Of a stretch of DNA of 64,000 nucleotides, positions 45,080 to 64,000 are shown in pieces. The DNA is from Litsea cubeba (lineage: Eukaryota; Streptophyta; Magnoliopsida; Laurales; Lauraceae): positions 64,289,984 through 64,353,983 of the forward strand of contig CM022950.1 in NCBI GenBank assembly GCA_012931725.1. Direction: 5' to 3'. The position numbers and the translations under genes are program-made. The notes beneath the pieces were generated by a model that was given only the letters and a program-made list of their open reading frames with translations, searched no databases and was not told where the DNA came from. The first letter of the stretch is position 1. Every line of letters starts with the position of its first letter.

Positions 45080-47904
45080 CCTTTCCTTCAACCTTGTATA
45101 TTTTTTTATATCTTCCGTCGTCATTATAATTCTGTTACTTTCTCAGTTTCTCCTGAAAACAGAAGATTTATCTTTTTGTTACTTTTGCTTTCAAAACTCA
45201 GACTCAGGAGGCAACTTGGTTACTCGTCAACTCAACTGAGTCAGACTGAGTCATATCTAAATCCCCATAAAACCTTGAAAAGTGGGGGAAAAAAGACATG
45301 ACTCTACTCTCCAGTCCACCGTGTCAGTGTTATGTGGCTGGTTAGGAAGTCTTGACTCCGAGATGAATATGATTCCAACAACAACAACAACGAGGAGAAA
45401 GTATTTGCAGGAAAGCAGACAACACCAGCCCAGGTGAGTTGAGGTGAGGTAAGCCTCATGACAAGTTCATGGGCCTTAAAATCGTGAATGTATGGCAAAT
45501 TCTCAGATAAATCCACTTTTTTTGCTCCTCCTACTACTACTATTATTATTATTATTTATGTATCAATAGTGATTCCACCTTTGATTATACGCACTAATTA
45601 CCCTCTGTTTTGGCGCTGATCCTAATTTCAAGCTGTTCCGAACCTTAGTTTGCCCTTGTTTTTACCACAACTGGTTTTGAGAATATAAAACTACGAGCCA
45701 AGATCATTTGAACGAGCTGATATCACGTCTGGAGCATTCCTTTGTCATGCACCCTTATTATTGTCAAGCATCTAAGTTGGGCACCACTTCAAAGTGGGCA
45801 TTCATTTCTCAAAACTCAAAAGAATTAACACCCAGGCACCAACACGAAACTTAAAATTTTCCTCTTTCCCACACGTGTGGTCACTCTTTCCATATGTGTA
45901 GGCTCAATCCAATCTAGACGCCTTGGCTGGGGGTACCAAAACAAGACGAAACAAAACAAAAAGAAGCTGGAATTCCTGCTGTGTGTTGAGGAGGATTATA
46001 ATATATTCGATTTGAAGGGGATGGAGTGGACCCACTATGACATTGCTTTGTATAGCCAAGTGAACAATAGGACTATAGATGGGCGTAGTTACACACACAC
46101 TAAAACCCAACCCAAACTGAAACATATAGTTTAAAAAGTAAAAACAATGTAACTGTTCGTAAACTCTCCAGAACGCCTTCTCCCTTTGTTCCACTCTCTC
46201 TCTCTCTCACTCATTTTTATTTATTTATTTATTTATTATTATTATGTTGAGGGCACCAATCAATCTAAATTCCTAATCCGTCCACACACGCTCACAGGCC
46301 TACCTCTATTCAGTTTGTACGATACATCAAATAGTCACACGACACATGGCTGTTGAACTCTAAATTCTCTCAAATATAAGGCCGTGAATTTTTGTGGATC
46401 AACAGACAGCACCATCCAGTATTAATAGTGGTGGCAATCCGATCAAAGATGGTGATTATGAGCTGTTAACCATCATCCACTTCATCGCCTTGAATGGCAC
46501 AATATGGCTAATGATAGTTGTTAAAAGAGTCCAGAAAAGCAAGGATGTCATCTCTCCCTAATCTACCTTTACCCAGAGCAAAAACCGGACAAAGTTGGAG
46601 CCGAACAGGCACACATGTTGTAGGATTCAAATCAGATCATACCAAATCATCATCAGATAAAAATAAGATTAAAAAAAAAAAAAAAAAACCCCGATAAGAA
46701 ATCAGTGAAACTATGCTGAGACTGATAGTTGTCCACTCTCTCCTAATTAGCTTCTAGTCTCTACTGTCACGTCAAGGTTTCAGTCCAAGGCAAAAATATT
46801 CTCTTCGGGGACATTCGGGGCATCTGAATTTTATTTTCACCAATCTAGTTCGCAGAAATCTTCCTTGAATTGGCCCTCACAACCCAATTTACACTGTTTC
46901 AGACATTAGTGACTGAACCTAGTTTTATCACAATATATTTGCACAATGTATAGCCATTAAACTTCATGACCAAAGTTAGGGACTAAGATCATTTGATAAT
47001 ATTTTTCACTGATCCAAATGAAAGCCCTTCCAATGCTGTCTCCCTTGGCTAGCATGCATCCAAGTGGGCTCCAACGAAAGTGGCCATTTTCTAGATAAAG
47101 GCACACTAGCCTTGTGGGGGCATTGCCTCACCCGGATGAGACCCATTAAATGAGCTGGATCACTGAAACAAGCCGATATAAACCTCACTTTGAGTCTTTA
47201 ACTTAGACTGAAAACCTTTTTTTTGATTGATTATGGTTCATTACAGCGGCTCCAGTTAACAGAGTCAAAACTAGTCAAACAAGTTTTCATTGCGTACCTT
47301 GTGTACTTAATGGGCCACCGAGATTATGTAACACCATTAAAACAGGGTGGAGGCACTTAGCATTACAATACAAACGAACAGAACGACCTTGGCAATAAGC
47401 AAACTTCAATATGCATGGACTGTAGACTTTACGCTAATAACAGTGATGATTTCAGGACCCCCCACATGCAGAAACTGAGTCCTTGATAAATATAAATATC
47501 ATAAGAGGCCAAGGCTAAAGCCTATTGGATGCATACCCTCAACTGCATGGATTGATAAATGGGCATCAGTCCCACTTGTACAAGCCGAGGTACTGAGGAC
47601 ATTAGGACCAACTTCGCATATGGGCTGAAGAAAGTTCAGACTGGACCAAGCTATCCCACCAAGGACACAGCTGACTCATTCTAATTTCCATAAATTCCTC
47701 CTGCTTGCAGTGGAGAGAAATGGCAACAAAGCCTTTACCGATTAGATAAATAAACCATAAATTCTATATGATTAAAAAGAAATTTGCTAAGAATGGGAGT
47801 CAGTATGAGGAGCTTGTATCCATAAATACAAGACTGACTTACATCGACGACAAGTTAATGACTCCTTGTAATTGTGAGATTGGATTCCAACAGCTGAATT
47901 TATC
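45080..47904. other. intergenic, between the convergent SIP1 and RH28 genes
   Basis: No gene, LTR or clear repeat family is recognised. A (TAT) run lies near 45535-45555, ATTT/TTA repeats near 46215-46245, and an A-run near 46672. The part next to 47904 should hold the RH28 3' UTR. Confidence 0.5.
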
Positions 47905-54468
<6,564 letters not shown>

Positions 54469-55556
54469 CTAGATAACATTTAAATCATGATGAAAACAAA
54501 ATAGTCCCATTGTTCAGTTCTGATAAATAATCATCACACATTATACAATTTAAATAATGTTTCTCAAAACAGATTAAAGGGACATTGTTCTGTCAACATC
54601 TAACAATATTTTCATGTTTTTTGTTGTACCAGATGATTTTTTTTTTTTTGCAATGACAATTTTAGAATCACCACCATTAGAACTGATTTAGATCTGTACT
54701 CCCTCACTCTTGGCCAAAGCTGAAAAAAACATTAGTGTGTTGGCGAATCCTCTTTTTTTTTAATTGCTTTTTAAGTGTTTTAGATGTAACTAGAATAACA
54801 AAAATAGAACTCTCAACTTTTGTATCATGAATGTGTGAGTTAAATTTTAATGGTAACCTGGTTGCATTTGAAATTGGCAAAGTTTGAGCAACAAGTGATA
54901 GTTTAGAATGGATTTTCAACATTGGTGGCCATGTGCAACTCAAATGACGTAATATTTATGTTTTTTAGAGAAGATTTAACAATGTTAATTTCATCCATCA
55001 AACAGGGGTAATTCCCAAAGAGTCGCTTTTTCAGCATTGGTGGGCATGCCTCAAATGAAGCAATATTAACACTTTGAGGAATAATGCTAATTTTGTCCAT
55101 CAAACAAGTGTAATTCCTAGAGAGAGAAAAAATATCTATAATCTATAAAACATTTGCAAAGAAAACCGAATCACGCACAATCCCCAATTTAGGATTGTAT
55201 CTTCCTCCAATCCCTCATAAAGGAAGATTCTCAAAAAACAAACGAGACTCATCAAATAAGATTCAGACATTAAGTGTTTTTTTCTTAGTGAAAGCGATAG
55301 GAGGTGGGTCCTTTTGTTCAAAGAGGAACTATTTTTCTCTCTTTTGGTCATATCTTTTAGGAAGGCAAATGACATTGCTGGTTCAATAGCCAATATGAGT
55401 GTTTCACGTAGATAAAAGTTTTGGTCTATACTGTAAGTATTGGTTGAGAAGCCAGGTATCGGCCAGGACCACAACGATGTTTTGCTGGGATATTGGTCGC
55501 AATCCATACCACATGAATATCGGTCAAGAAATAGAGAGGATCGTTCTGGCTTTTCA

Positions 55557-55770
<214 letters not shown>

Positions 55771-56174
55771 TGATGTAGTACGAAAGGTTAAAAGAGCCTG
55801 GGCCTAGATGATGGACCCAGCCATCCAACCCAGTCCATTGGGTTCAACCCACAGGTCCAATTGGCTGAGAAGCTACTGTGGCATCCTAATTATATCTTAA
55901 GTCTAATTGGGGAATTATTTCTTGTTTTGTTATTTGATTAGAATCGGTAGCTTTCTTATTTTGAACTCCTAATACACTATATATAGAGGAGCCCTTCATT
56001 GTAGTAGACATGCATGGTTAAGTTTCAATCAATAATAGATTCCTAAGTTGCTAGTGAGTTGTATGGATTGTTCCATAGTATTGTTTGTGCCCTAGTGGCT
56101 GGAATCCATCTTGGATTCGATCAATCCTTTGGGAGATTGATCTATTGTCTCGATCACAGATCTGGGTTGCGCCA
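55771..56174 (+). repeat. 5' LTR of the gag-protease element
   Basis: 404 bp; contains CTATATATAGAGGAGC as TATA region. Pairs with 58687-59064. Confidence 0.9.
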
Positions 56175-57164
56175 ATTTGGTATAAGAGCCGAGTTCCGGT
56201 CGCTGGGGAGACAGTCGTACTTCCCGGAATTGCCTCTCATCCGTTCCAATATCCATCTCCCTGCACCTGTCATCCAAATCTGAACCCAACCGAACCTACT
56301 GTCCAAAAAAAAAACCTCATTGCCGAATCCAAATCCATCCCCATCGTCACCACCGAACACCCAAACCCCCAAAACACTCATCCAAATGGCCCAGCACAGA
56401 ACTCCAGAATTCCCAACTCCGTGAAACCATTGAAACCTACTTCCTAGCCCATTGAAACCTCAGAGGACCCCAACCTTATCCATCCAACGAGGAAGCCAAT
56501 AACCCCAATCCCTTTCGCCCTCTCTACCAAACCCATCCAACCAACGAACCCAACACCTGTCGAAACTCCATCTTCTCTACCTAGCTATCGCTCGCAACCA
56601 GAAGCCTCCTCTTCATCATGAAAGAAGCTCTTCGTTTTTGTTCTGAGTCAAGCAGGTAAACCCAAAGCCTCTTATATTCTTCCCGCACGATCTCCAAGGT
56701 AGAGCCAAAAGCAAAACAGCAGTCCATCCGTGTCCACTGTACACATGAACAAGGCTTGAGTTGAAGTCTGACCCAAGCTTCAACCCGAATCTAGCCCACT
56801 TACAGAAAACTGAATCAAGCCTTCTAGTTTGGGCCAGATCTGATCCCGAACTCGGATCCAGCCCATTAGCAGCAGAAAAAAAAGTGCAAAATTTTTTCAT
56901 TCTGAGTCAGGTGGGCCTAATTCAAATCCGACCCATTAGCAAACAGAAGCCTTCCATTGGAGTGCAAGGTCAACGGATTTGACCCGATCAAAGGTTGAAT
57001 CTTCTTTTCGCGATATCAAAGTCATCCACCGTCAGATTTCAAATCCGATTTCACCTACACGCTCGTGGAGAGCAGATCTACCCATTAGGTCCGTTCATCT
57101 TTGAAGCAAAAAAATATGTCTTATTCCTATTTTACATCCAATATGAGAAACATTAAAGATCCAA

Positions 57165-57960
57165 TTAAGTAACAAAGAAAACTTCATCAAAAGAGATATG
57201 GGGATCAATATTATAAGAAAACAATCTACTTTGAGCAGATCCTCCATTTGAAACAAGGAGATATGACAGTCAATGAGTACACGCGCCAAATTTTGGAATT
57301 TGATTGTAATTTAAAAGGCATCGATAAAGATGATAAAAAACGATATATGAGAGGTTTGCGATCAGAAATACGAGCTAAGATGCGTTTTTGCATGACCATT
57401 CAAAAAGCATATGCGGAAGCATTCCGGGCTGAAAGTGAGATTTGGCATTCCCAAGAAGAAGATTTTCAACAAAGATCAAGAGTCCATGAATTTTCAGCAC
57501 AGATCAAGAGCCCATATTGTGGAGACTTGTCGCGGGAGAAGATAATCCCACTATTGTCATTCGCTGACTCCTTAATACAAATGAGAAGGAAGAAGAAGAA
57601 TGGAGACAAGCTAAAAAATTTCACACTCGGGTAAGAGTTGAAGACAAGTCCACCAATTTGATTATATTGACAACAGCAGCACAATAAATTTTGTTACACA
57701 AGAGGTCATTGACAAACTATATTGGCCAACTGAGAAGCTTCATAAGCCCTACCAAGTCACATGGTCTAATGGTCATGTCATCCCTGTGACTCATCGATGT
57801 TTGGTATCATTCAAGATGGGCCATTATGAGGATAAAATTTGGTGTGAGGTGATCCATATGAATATTGCTCATTATTTTTGGACGTCCATGGCTTTTTGAT
57901 CGAAAAGTGCACCACGATAAAGAGGCGAACACATATACCCATTGTGGAAGGGAAAAAGAA
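57165..57960 (+). pseudogene. gypsy gag and protease remnants
   Basis: 57248-57634 encodes the C-terminal gag core: LKQGDMTVNEYTRQILEFD-like residues, MRGLRSEIRAKMRF and QKAYAEAFRAE. At about 57640-57930 comes a retropepsin-like segment: TINFVTQEVIDKLYWPTEKL, HRCLVSFKMGHYEDKIWCEV, and WLFDRKVHHD-like residues after a frame change. The active-site position reads DNSS instead of D(S/T)G, so it is inactive. An in-frame stop separates gag from protease. Confidence 0.78.
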
Positions 57961-58686
57961 TTATGTGCATTCCAATGAATTCAACAACCCCATCTTCGTC
58001 TACATCATCTCCTTCCACTGAACCAAAGAAAGAGCAAAAAGTTGACATAGCGGCCATTATTGCACCACAAGAGATACCAGCCATGCCAGCAGACATCAAA
58101 GGGTGCAATAGATGAGAAAGGTCAAGGCAAAGCTGATCTCATGGAAAATTTGGAACAAGTACAAGATGATCAAGATAGTGTTAATCAAAAGCCACAAAAG
58201 TTAAAAGGAGAAGCAAACATTGAATAGTTTAGCAAAAAGATTGAACATCCGGTAAATCTGGTTGAATGCCACTGCCAGATAATCCAATTTTCGTTATCGG
58301 AAATCAAATCAATTGTCCTAGTGGTTTCACATGAAGATCAAATAGTTGAAATTCCTCACACTGACTTCATTTTTGGTGATCAACGATGGATAGTCAATGT
58401 TCATGATCTGTTAGTGCAAAGGAAACAAGTGAAGCTTCTAATGGTCATCTGAGCTCAATGCAGACATCTGAAGAAAGGCGACTTCCGATCTACATTTAGA
58501 CGGAGGAAAAGATTGCGTCAAACTTCCAAGTCATGTCAAGAGAATGCAGATCACAAGAAAAACCAGAAGTTTGTGCGATTGATCTTTGACCAAGGCAAAC
58601 ATTTTCAGAGCTTGTGGTCGGATTCACTCCCGCATTATCAAGTTGTCAACTCGCCGGAGTTGAGTTTTTTTCAAGCGAGGGAGAAT

Positions 58687-59064
58687 TGATGCAGTACTGA
58701 AGGTTAAAAGAGCCCTGGGCCCACATGATGGACCCAACCATCCAAATAGACCCAACTGGCTGAGAAGCTACTGTGGCATTCTAATTATATTTAAGTCTAA
58801 TTAGGGAATTATTTCTTGTTTTGTTATTTGTTTAGAATTGATCGCTTTCTTATTTAGAACTCCTAATACACTATACATAGAGGAGCCTTTGATTGTAGTA
58901 GACATGCTTAATTTTCAATCAATAATAGATTCCTGAGTTGCTCGTGAGTTGTATGGATTGTTCCATAGTTTTGTTTATGCCCTAGTGGCCGGAATCCATC
59001 TTGGATTCGATCAATCCTTTGGGAGATTGATCTATCGTCTTGATTGTGGATCCGGGCTACGCCA
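58687..59064 (+). repeat. 3' LTR of the gag-protease element
   Basis: 378 bp; shorter than the 5' LTR mainly through a deletion near 58745 (the CCAACCCAGTCCATTGGG block is missing). Confidence 0.9.
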
Positions 59065-59084
59065 GTGTTCACTGCAGCTTCTTC

Positions 59085-59600
59085 TTCTTCTTCTCCTTCT
59101 CGTTGTCGTTTGTTTTCTCCTCTTCTTATTCATCTTCTCTCTTCTTCTCTCCCCTTCCTCTTCCTCCCTCTCATCTCCTTCCTCTCCCGCTTCTCTCCTA
59201 TCCTCTCTTTTCACAAATAAAGGGGGTGAATTCCCTACACCTTTTTAATTTTATTAAACTTGTGCCTGGATCTTCTGATGCTTGCACTCAACGGGATTCT
59301 TGTAGGCTCGACAGTCCATCATGGGACCCAACTATTAAAATTTTATTATTCTTGCTCTTCCTCTTCAACTCCTTCTCGCAGATGCTTTCCTTCTCCTCCT
59401 CATCCTCTTCTTCTCTCCCCATCCTCTTATTCCTCATCTCCTTCCTCTTCATTCCTATCCTCTCTTCCCAGAGATAAAGGGTGAATTCCCTATGCCTTTT
59501 TATATATATATATATATATATTGTGTTTGGATCGTCTAATGCTTGGACTCAATAGGCTCTACAGTCTATCATGGGACCGAACTATTACAATTCTAAACTG
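59085..59600. repeat. tandem duplication, period about 259 bp
   Basis: CT-rich CTTCTTCTCC... followed by AAAGGG(GG)TGAATTCCCTA, CTTTTTA and then the GGATC.TCT.ATGCTTG, CA.TC.ATCATGGGACC blocks occurs at 59085-59345 and again at 59355-59600. A separate 45-47-bp duplication (CCAATAGG.GATGGTCCCACT) lies at 59634-59712. Confidence 0.75.
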
Positions 59601-59874
59601 CTCCCCACTTGTATGGGCCCGGACAAAGTTCACTCCAATAGGAGATGGTCCCACTGCCATAATGATTACAAACTTCAGTCCAATAGGGGATGGTCCCACT
59701 GTCATAATGATCAAGTATAGAGCATGTGAATAAAATCTTACAAAAACTCATGTGATTTATAAATGTCCAATCAAACAGTGGGACAATGTCCTATTAAAGT
59801 GCTGGCCAAGGCTCATAAAAGAGGGGACATCTACTTTAAGAGGTCTGATTTTTAATTGGTGAGCCCCACTGTGG

Positions 59875-59892
59875 TGTTAGAATGTAAAGAGC

Positions 59893-59939
<47 letters not shown>

Positions 59940-60223
59940 TTTGGAGGAAAAGTTAATCCTCAATGGAGGATCGACCAACCAATTTATAATCAATTTACCC
60001 TCATCACATGCTAGTAATCAGCAGTAATTACAATCTAATTACAATTAGGAATTGAGGAAAAAAGAATATCTAAAGAATATCATAATTTCTATACATAGAA
60101 GAATATCAATGAAACAGCCTGTATAAGGCTTATCCTAGACCCACACGTGGGATATTTTACATGGGTTAAAAACTGATTGGGCTGGGCCTAGGGCCTGTTA
60201 GCATAAGTCTATTATCTTCTACA
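59875..60223 (-). repeat. 3' LTR of the minus-strand copia element
   Basis: On the minus strand it starts TGTAGAAGATAATAG (60223) and ends CTAACA (59875), directly after the polypurine tract GAGAGGGAG. It contains an (AG)n run at 59899-59937. The adjacent TSD candidate is TGTGG at 59870-59874; the partner is outside the window. Confidence 0.75.
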
Positions 60224-63200
60224 CTCCCTCTCAAATTGATGTGGTGAGGCAGAAAACATCAATTTGCTAGTGAGGTCATGATGACGCGTTTTGGGGAGAG
60301 CTTTTGTGAAGATATCCGCCAACTGGTTAAGAGTAGAGACATGAGGCAAAGTGATCTTCTCCGTAACAACATGCTGACGGATGAAGTGGCAATCAATCTC
60401 AATGTGCTTCGTTCTTTCATGAAAGACCGGATTGTTTGCAATTCTAGTAGCACTGGTGTTGTCCCCATGAAGAGGTGTAGATCTACCAATGATGACACAG
60501 GCGTAGCCAGATGATTTCAGCACTCGCAGATGACATGGCCCGATATTCAGCCTCAGCAGAAGATTTCGAGACGGTGCTTTGCTTCTTGCATTTCCACGAA
60601 ATCAAAGAGTCCCCAAGAAACATACACCAGCCAGTGGTAGAGCACCGAGAATATGGGCAACCAGCCCAGTCAGCATCCGAATAAGCTGATAAGTGCAGAG
60701 AAGCGCCCGAAGAGTAGAAGAGACTATGGTTAAGGGTGCCTTTGACATAGCGGAGTATGCGCTAGGCAGCAGCAAGGTGAGGTTTGTGAGCAATGGCTAA
60801 CCGTATGAACGGCATGAGAAATATCTGGTCAGGTCATAGTTAAGTAAAGCAAACTACCTACTATTCGCCGAAAAACAGAAGGATCATCTAGGGGCTGGCC
60901 ATCATCCCTACGGATCTTGCTGTTCAACTCCATAGGAGTATCAAAAGTGTGAGCATCATCAAGTTTTGCCAAAGTGATTAAATCTTTAGCATATTTCCGC
61001 TGATGAACCCGAATGCCAGATTTGCTACGCAAGAATTCCAGCCCTAGAAAGTAGGTGAGAGGACCAAGATCCATCATTCTGAAGTGGCGAGTGAGATGAC
61101 GTTTTAGATCCGTAATACCGGCACTATCATTGCCACTGATAATCATATCATCAACATAGACTAAGAGAAATGTGTAGCCTTTTGGTGTCCATCGGAGGAA
61201 GAGGGAACTATCAGAGTGACTCTGGCGAAATCCAGCTTGAAGGATAGCGGCCCGAAATTTATCAAACCAAGCCCTGGGAGCCTGCTTAAGTCCATAAAGA
61301 GCTTTCCTCAATTTACAAACATGTCGTGGAGGACAAGCATAACCCGGAGGTGGTTTTAAATAAACAGTTTCATGTAAGTCGTCATGAAGAAAGGCGTTTT
61401 TGACATCCATTTGCCATAGGGGCCAGTTACGGGCTGCAGCTACACAAAGGAGGGTGCGAACAGTGGTCATTTTAGCCACTGGTGCAAAGGTCTCCTCATA
61501 GTCAATCCCATATTCCTGCTTGTAACCAATCTGGCTTTGTAGCGGTCAAGACTCCCATCAGAATGAACTTTGATGGAATAGATCCATTTACTGCCGATTA
61601 CAGAGGCGCCGACAGGGGCCGGTACCAATTCCCATGTTTTGTTTGCTTCAAGAGCAAGCAACTCCTCGGTCATAGCATCCTGCCAGTATGCAATCTTCGA
61701 AGCCTGTGAATAAGATGTGGGTATAGGAGCACTATCCAAAGAAGTGAAAAGAGCAGGAAAGCCATATCTGTCAGGAGTAACAGAAGGACGACTAGAGCGT
61801 CGCAGGGGTATGACACTATCAGTAGAGGAAGCATTAATACCTGAGGATGCAGTAGGTGGCACTGGGAGAAGATCAGGAGAATGAGTCCCCACAGGAGGAA
61901 CCTTGTTCCGCTGGACATAGACATTGGTAATAGGTGGTGGTGGAGAAGTAGTCGCAGGAAATTGAGGCAGATAAGATACAGCAACCGGATGAGTATCCAA
62001 ACGCAAAGAAAAGAAAGGAATGTGTTCCAAGAAGATCACATTACGAGATATCCGCATCCGATTCTCAGATTGGTCATAGCATAGAAATCCCTTGTGTTCA
62101 GTACTGTAACCTAGGAAGAGACATTTGGCAGCCTGAGGGGACAACTTAGTGCGCTCTGTAGGTGGAAGATGGACAAAGCATAAACAACCAAAAACACGCA
62201 AGTGATAATATGAAGGAGTATGACCAAAGAGAGCTTCATATGGAGTAATCTTTCCTAGAACGGAGCTAGGATGACGATTGAGGAGATATACAGCAGTCTG
62301 TGCAGCATCACACCAAAATTTGGGAGGAACTAAGGATTCAAGCAGGAGAGTTCGAACAGTTTCAAGAATATGCCTGTTCTTCCTCTCCGCAACACCATTT
62401 TGCTGAGGAGTACGTGGGCAGGATTTTTGGTGAAGAATGCCTTTATCAGAAAGAAAGGCAGAAAAATCATGGGACATGTATTCTCCGCCGGAGTCAGACC
62501 TAAGAATTTTTATATCCTTTTGAAATTGTGTGTGAACCATATTATAAAACTTTTGGAAAAGAGAAAAGACTTCAGATTTGAAGCGCATGAAATAAATCCA
62601 AGTGAATCGAGAATGATCATCAATAAAGGTCACATAATACTTAAATCCTGTCCGACTTAATGTGGGTGCAATTCCCCAAACATCAGTGTGAATGATATCA
62701 AAAGATGTTAATGCACGAGAACGATGAATGGGAAATGGCAAAATATGACTCTTACTCAAACAACACGTTGCACATTTTGATTGAAGGAAAGAGGACATCA
62801 TTTTATTATCAATAGTGGGTTCTAAACAACCAATTTTAAACAATGAAAGTAAAAAAGCATTGTTTACATGACCAAGACGACTATGCCAGATAGTCCATAA
62901 TTTATTGAAATTAGGAGAAGAAGAAGAAAATAGGGAATGATGTCCAATGTCCAGCAGAAAAAGTCGACCATATTTACTCCCCGTCACGATCACTCTCCCA
63001 GTTTGCCGCTCCTGTATGACACAACCAGCGGAAGAAAAGTTAATATGGTACCCATCATCAATAAGTTGTCCGACTGAAAGTAAATTGGCTGATAATTTTG
63101 GAACAAAATAGACATTGGAAAGATGGAGGGACTGGCCAGAGACACTAGATAAAGTAATGGTACCAATTCCAGAAATGAGTAATTGGTCTCCATTAGCAGC

Positions 63201-64000
63201 GGTTATTTTGTCTTTGCCAAGGTAAGGGTGAGAGGCTGTAAAGCTATGTTCCACAGAAGTCATGTGGTTTGATGCTCCTGAATCTAGAAACCAGGTAGAT
63301 GGGGTAATGGAGGAAGACCTAGAAATTGAAGAATGAAAAGCAGGAAATGCTAGAGGAGAATGAGTTTGATACCGACCACCATTAAAACCCATGGATGCAT
63401 ATGCAGAAGTCACCGTGTTCTGAATCAGTTCTTGAATCTGGGCTGGAGTCATGGATACAGTCCCGGAAGAAGCGCTTCCCGTGGCAGGGAGAGGTGCTTG
63501 AACTTGGAATGCAGCTGGAGCATTTTGTCTAGGCATGGTGGAAGGATTTTGTTTCTGCTGGGGTCCATTCTTTCTCTGTAAGCTGCGACAGTCATCAATA
63601 AGATGACCAGAGCGTTTGCAATATCTGCAAACCAATTTCTTTCGACAGTTTTTGGCCAGATGACCGAAGCCTTTACACTCATAGCATTGAGTAGGCTTCT
63701 GATTGGGGGCTGCCAGAAGGGCAGACTCAGTCCGAAGAGAAGCTAGGGAGCCCTGTGGTTCTTCAAGAATAGTACGCTGAGAGTTTAGGCGAAGTTCTTC
63801 GCGAAGGACTTCCTGGAAGCATGTGTCCAGGTTTGCTGTTACTTCTCGATTCATGAGAGCCGACCGAACAGATTCGAATTCAGGTCTGAGATTCATAAGG
63901 AACTGGCTGATGTGGGTTTCCTCTTGTAATTTAAGAGCCTTAGACAGAACCCAGCAGAAACAGTTTGAACAATCATAGCATCCCTCTCAGTCCATAAGGT
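60212..64000 (-). pseudogene. copia gag-pol polyprotein, lightly damaged
   Basis: 63896-61467 is open for 809 codons: gag tail (MNLRPEFESVRSALMNREVT), zinc knuckle CYECKGFGHLAKNC and a second CRYCKRSGHLIDDC, protease WFLDSGASNHM, integrase HSRLGH...C-x2-C, DVWG, DDHSRF, LRSDSGGEY and QQNGVAERKNR, then early RT (WELVPAP, GSKWIYSIK, YKARL). A small deletion near 61555 shifts the frame. RT continues at 61479-60829 with VYVDDMI intact (61165 region) until a TGA near 60829; another shift follows near 60790, then RNase H (SDADWAG, SSAEAEYRAM, TKHIEIDCHF) to 60212. Few lesions, so insertion is fairly recent. The start of gag upstream of 63896 is also out of frame. Confidence 0.92.

Larger units (their letters stand above)
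55771..59064 (+). mobile_element. short gypsy-type LTR retrotransposon with gag-protease only, complete ends
   Basis: LTRs are 55771-56174 and 58687-59064, starting TGATG(T/C)AGTA and ending ACGCCA or GCGCCA. A perfect 5-bp TSD, GTGTT, lies at 55766-55770 and 59065-59069. TTTGGTATAAGAGCCGAG after the 5' LTR is a typical initiator-tRNA-Met-like primer-binding site; AAGCGAGGGAGAAT before the 3' LTR is the polypurine tract. The interior shows a proline-rich lead, gag, a protease remnant, then unrecognised sequence. RT and integrase are absent, so the element depends on others. Confidence 0.9.
59875..64000 (-). mobile_element. Ty1/copia retrotransposon, 3' LTR to gag, open at the right edge
   Basis: Reading right to left: gag tail, zinc knuckle, protease, integrase, RT, RNase H, polypurine tract, 3' LTR, in the standard copia order. 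The 5' part of gag and the 5' LTR lie beyond 64000. It sits in the RH28 intron, same orientation as the gene. Confidence 0.93.

Overview
This window looks like nuclear DNA of a flowering plant. It holds three recognisable plant genes with plant splice sites, set in transposon-dominated DNA with Ty1/copia, Ty3/gypsy, LINE, hAT-like and MITE sequences. Introns are very long (9.4 kb, 4.8 kb and at least 9.5 kb) and full of repeats, which suggests a large genome. A woody or early-diverging lineage such as a magnoliid is possible, but that is only a guess.

Host genes. (1) At the left edge, minus strand, are the first two coding exons of a CBSX3-like mitochondrial CBS-domain protein; the rest lies left of the window. 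(2) From 33619 to 44501, plus strand, is a complete three-exon SIP1-type aquaporin of 238 aa whose second intron is 9.4 kb. (3) From 54468 down to 47905, minus strand, are the last seven coding exons of a DEAD-box RNA helicase 28 (RH28)-like gene; the helicase core lies right of the window, behind an intron that runs off the edge. Genes 2 and 3 converge, with about 3.4 kb between their stop codons.

Layout. 1-2.4 kb: CBSX3 exons and an intron holding a copia integrase relic. 3.1-9.4 kb: an old duplicated segment, each copy carrying a different LTR insertion; the second LTR carries a 1.6-kb hAT-like element. 11.7-20.7 kb: a gypsy element with both LTRs and a perfect target-site duplication (TSD), holding a broken gag, an antisense coiled-coil ORF relic, an RNase H fragment and a nested solo LTR that itself contains a hAT-like element. 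22.9-25.5 kb: another long solo LTR. 26.7-30.1 kb: a gag-only LTR element on the minus strand. 30-33.6 kb: poly-C tract, MITE and hairpin upstream of the aquaporin. 35-44.3 kb: aquaporin intron 2 with LINE, gypsy chromodomain end, two hAT-like elements and a solo LTR. 49.2-54 kb: RH28 intron with a copia relic, an (AG)91 tract, a 150-bp tandem array, a MITE and a LINE RNase H relic. 55.8-59.1 kb: a short gag-protease LTR element. 59.9-64 kb: 3' LTR and most of a copia element on the minus strand.

The genes have no common pathway; they are ordinary dispersed housekeeping genes. The most informative signals are in the mobile DNA: at least six insertions can be dated relative to each other by nesting and TSDs, and four hAT-like elements share one architecture while each carries a different short motif array next to its ends.
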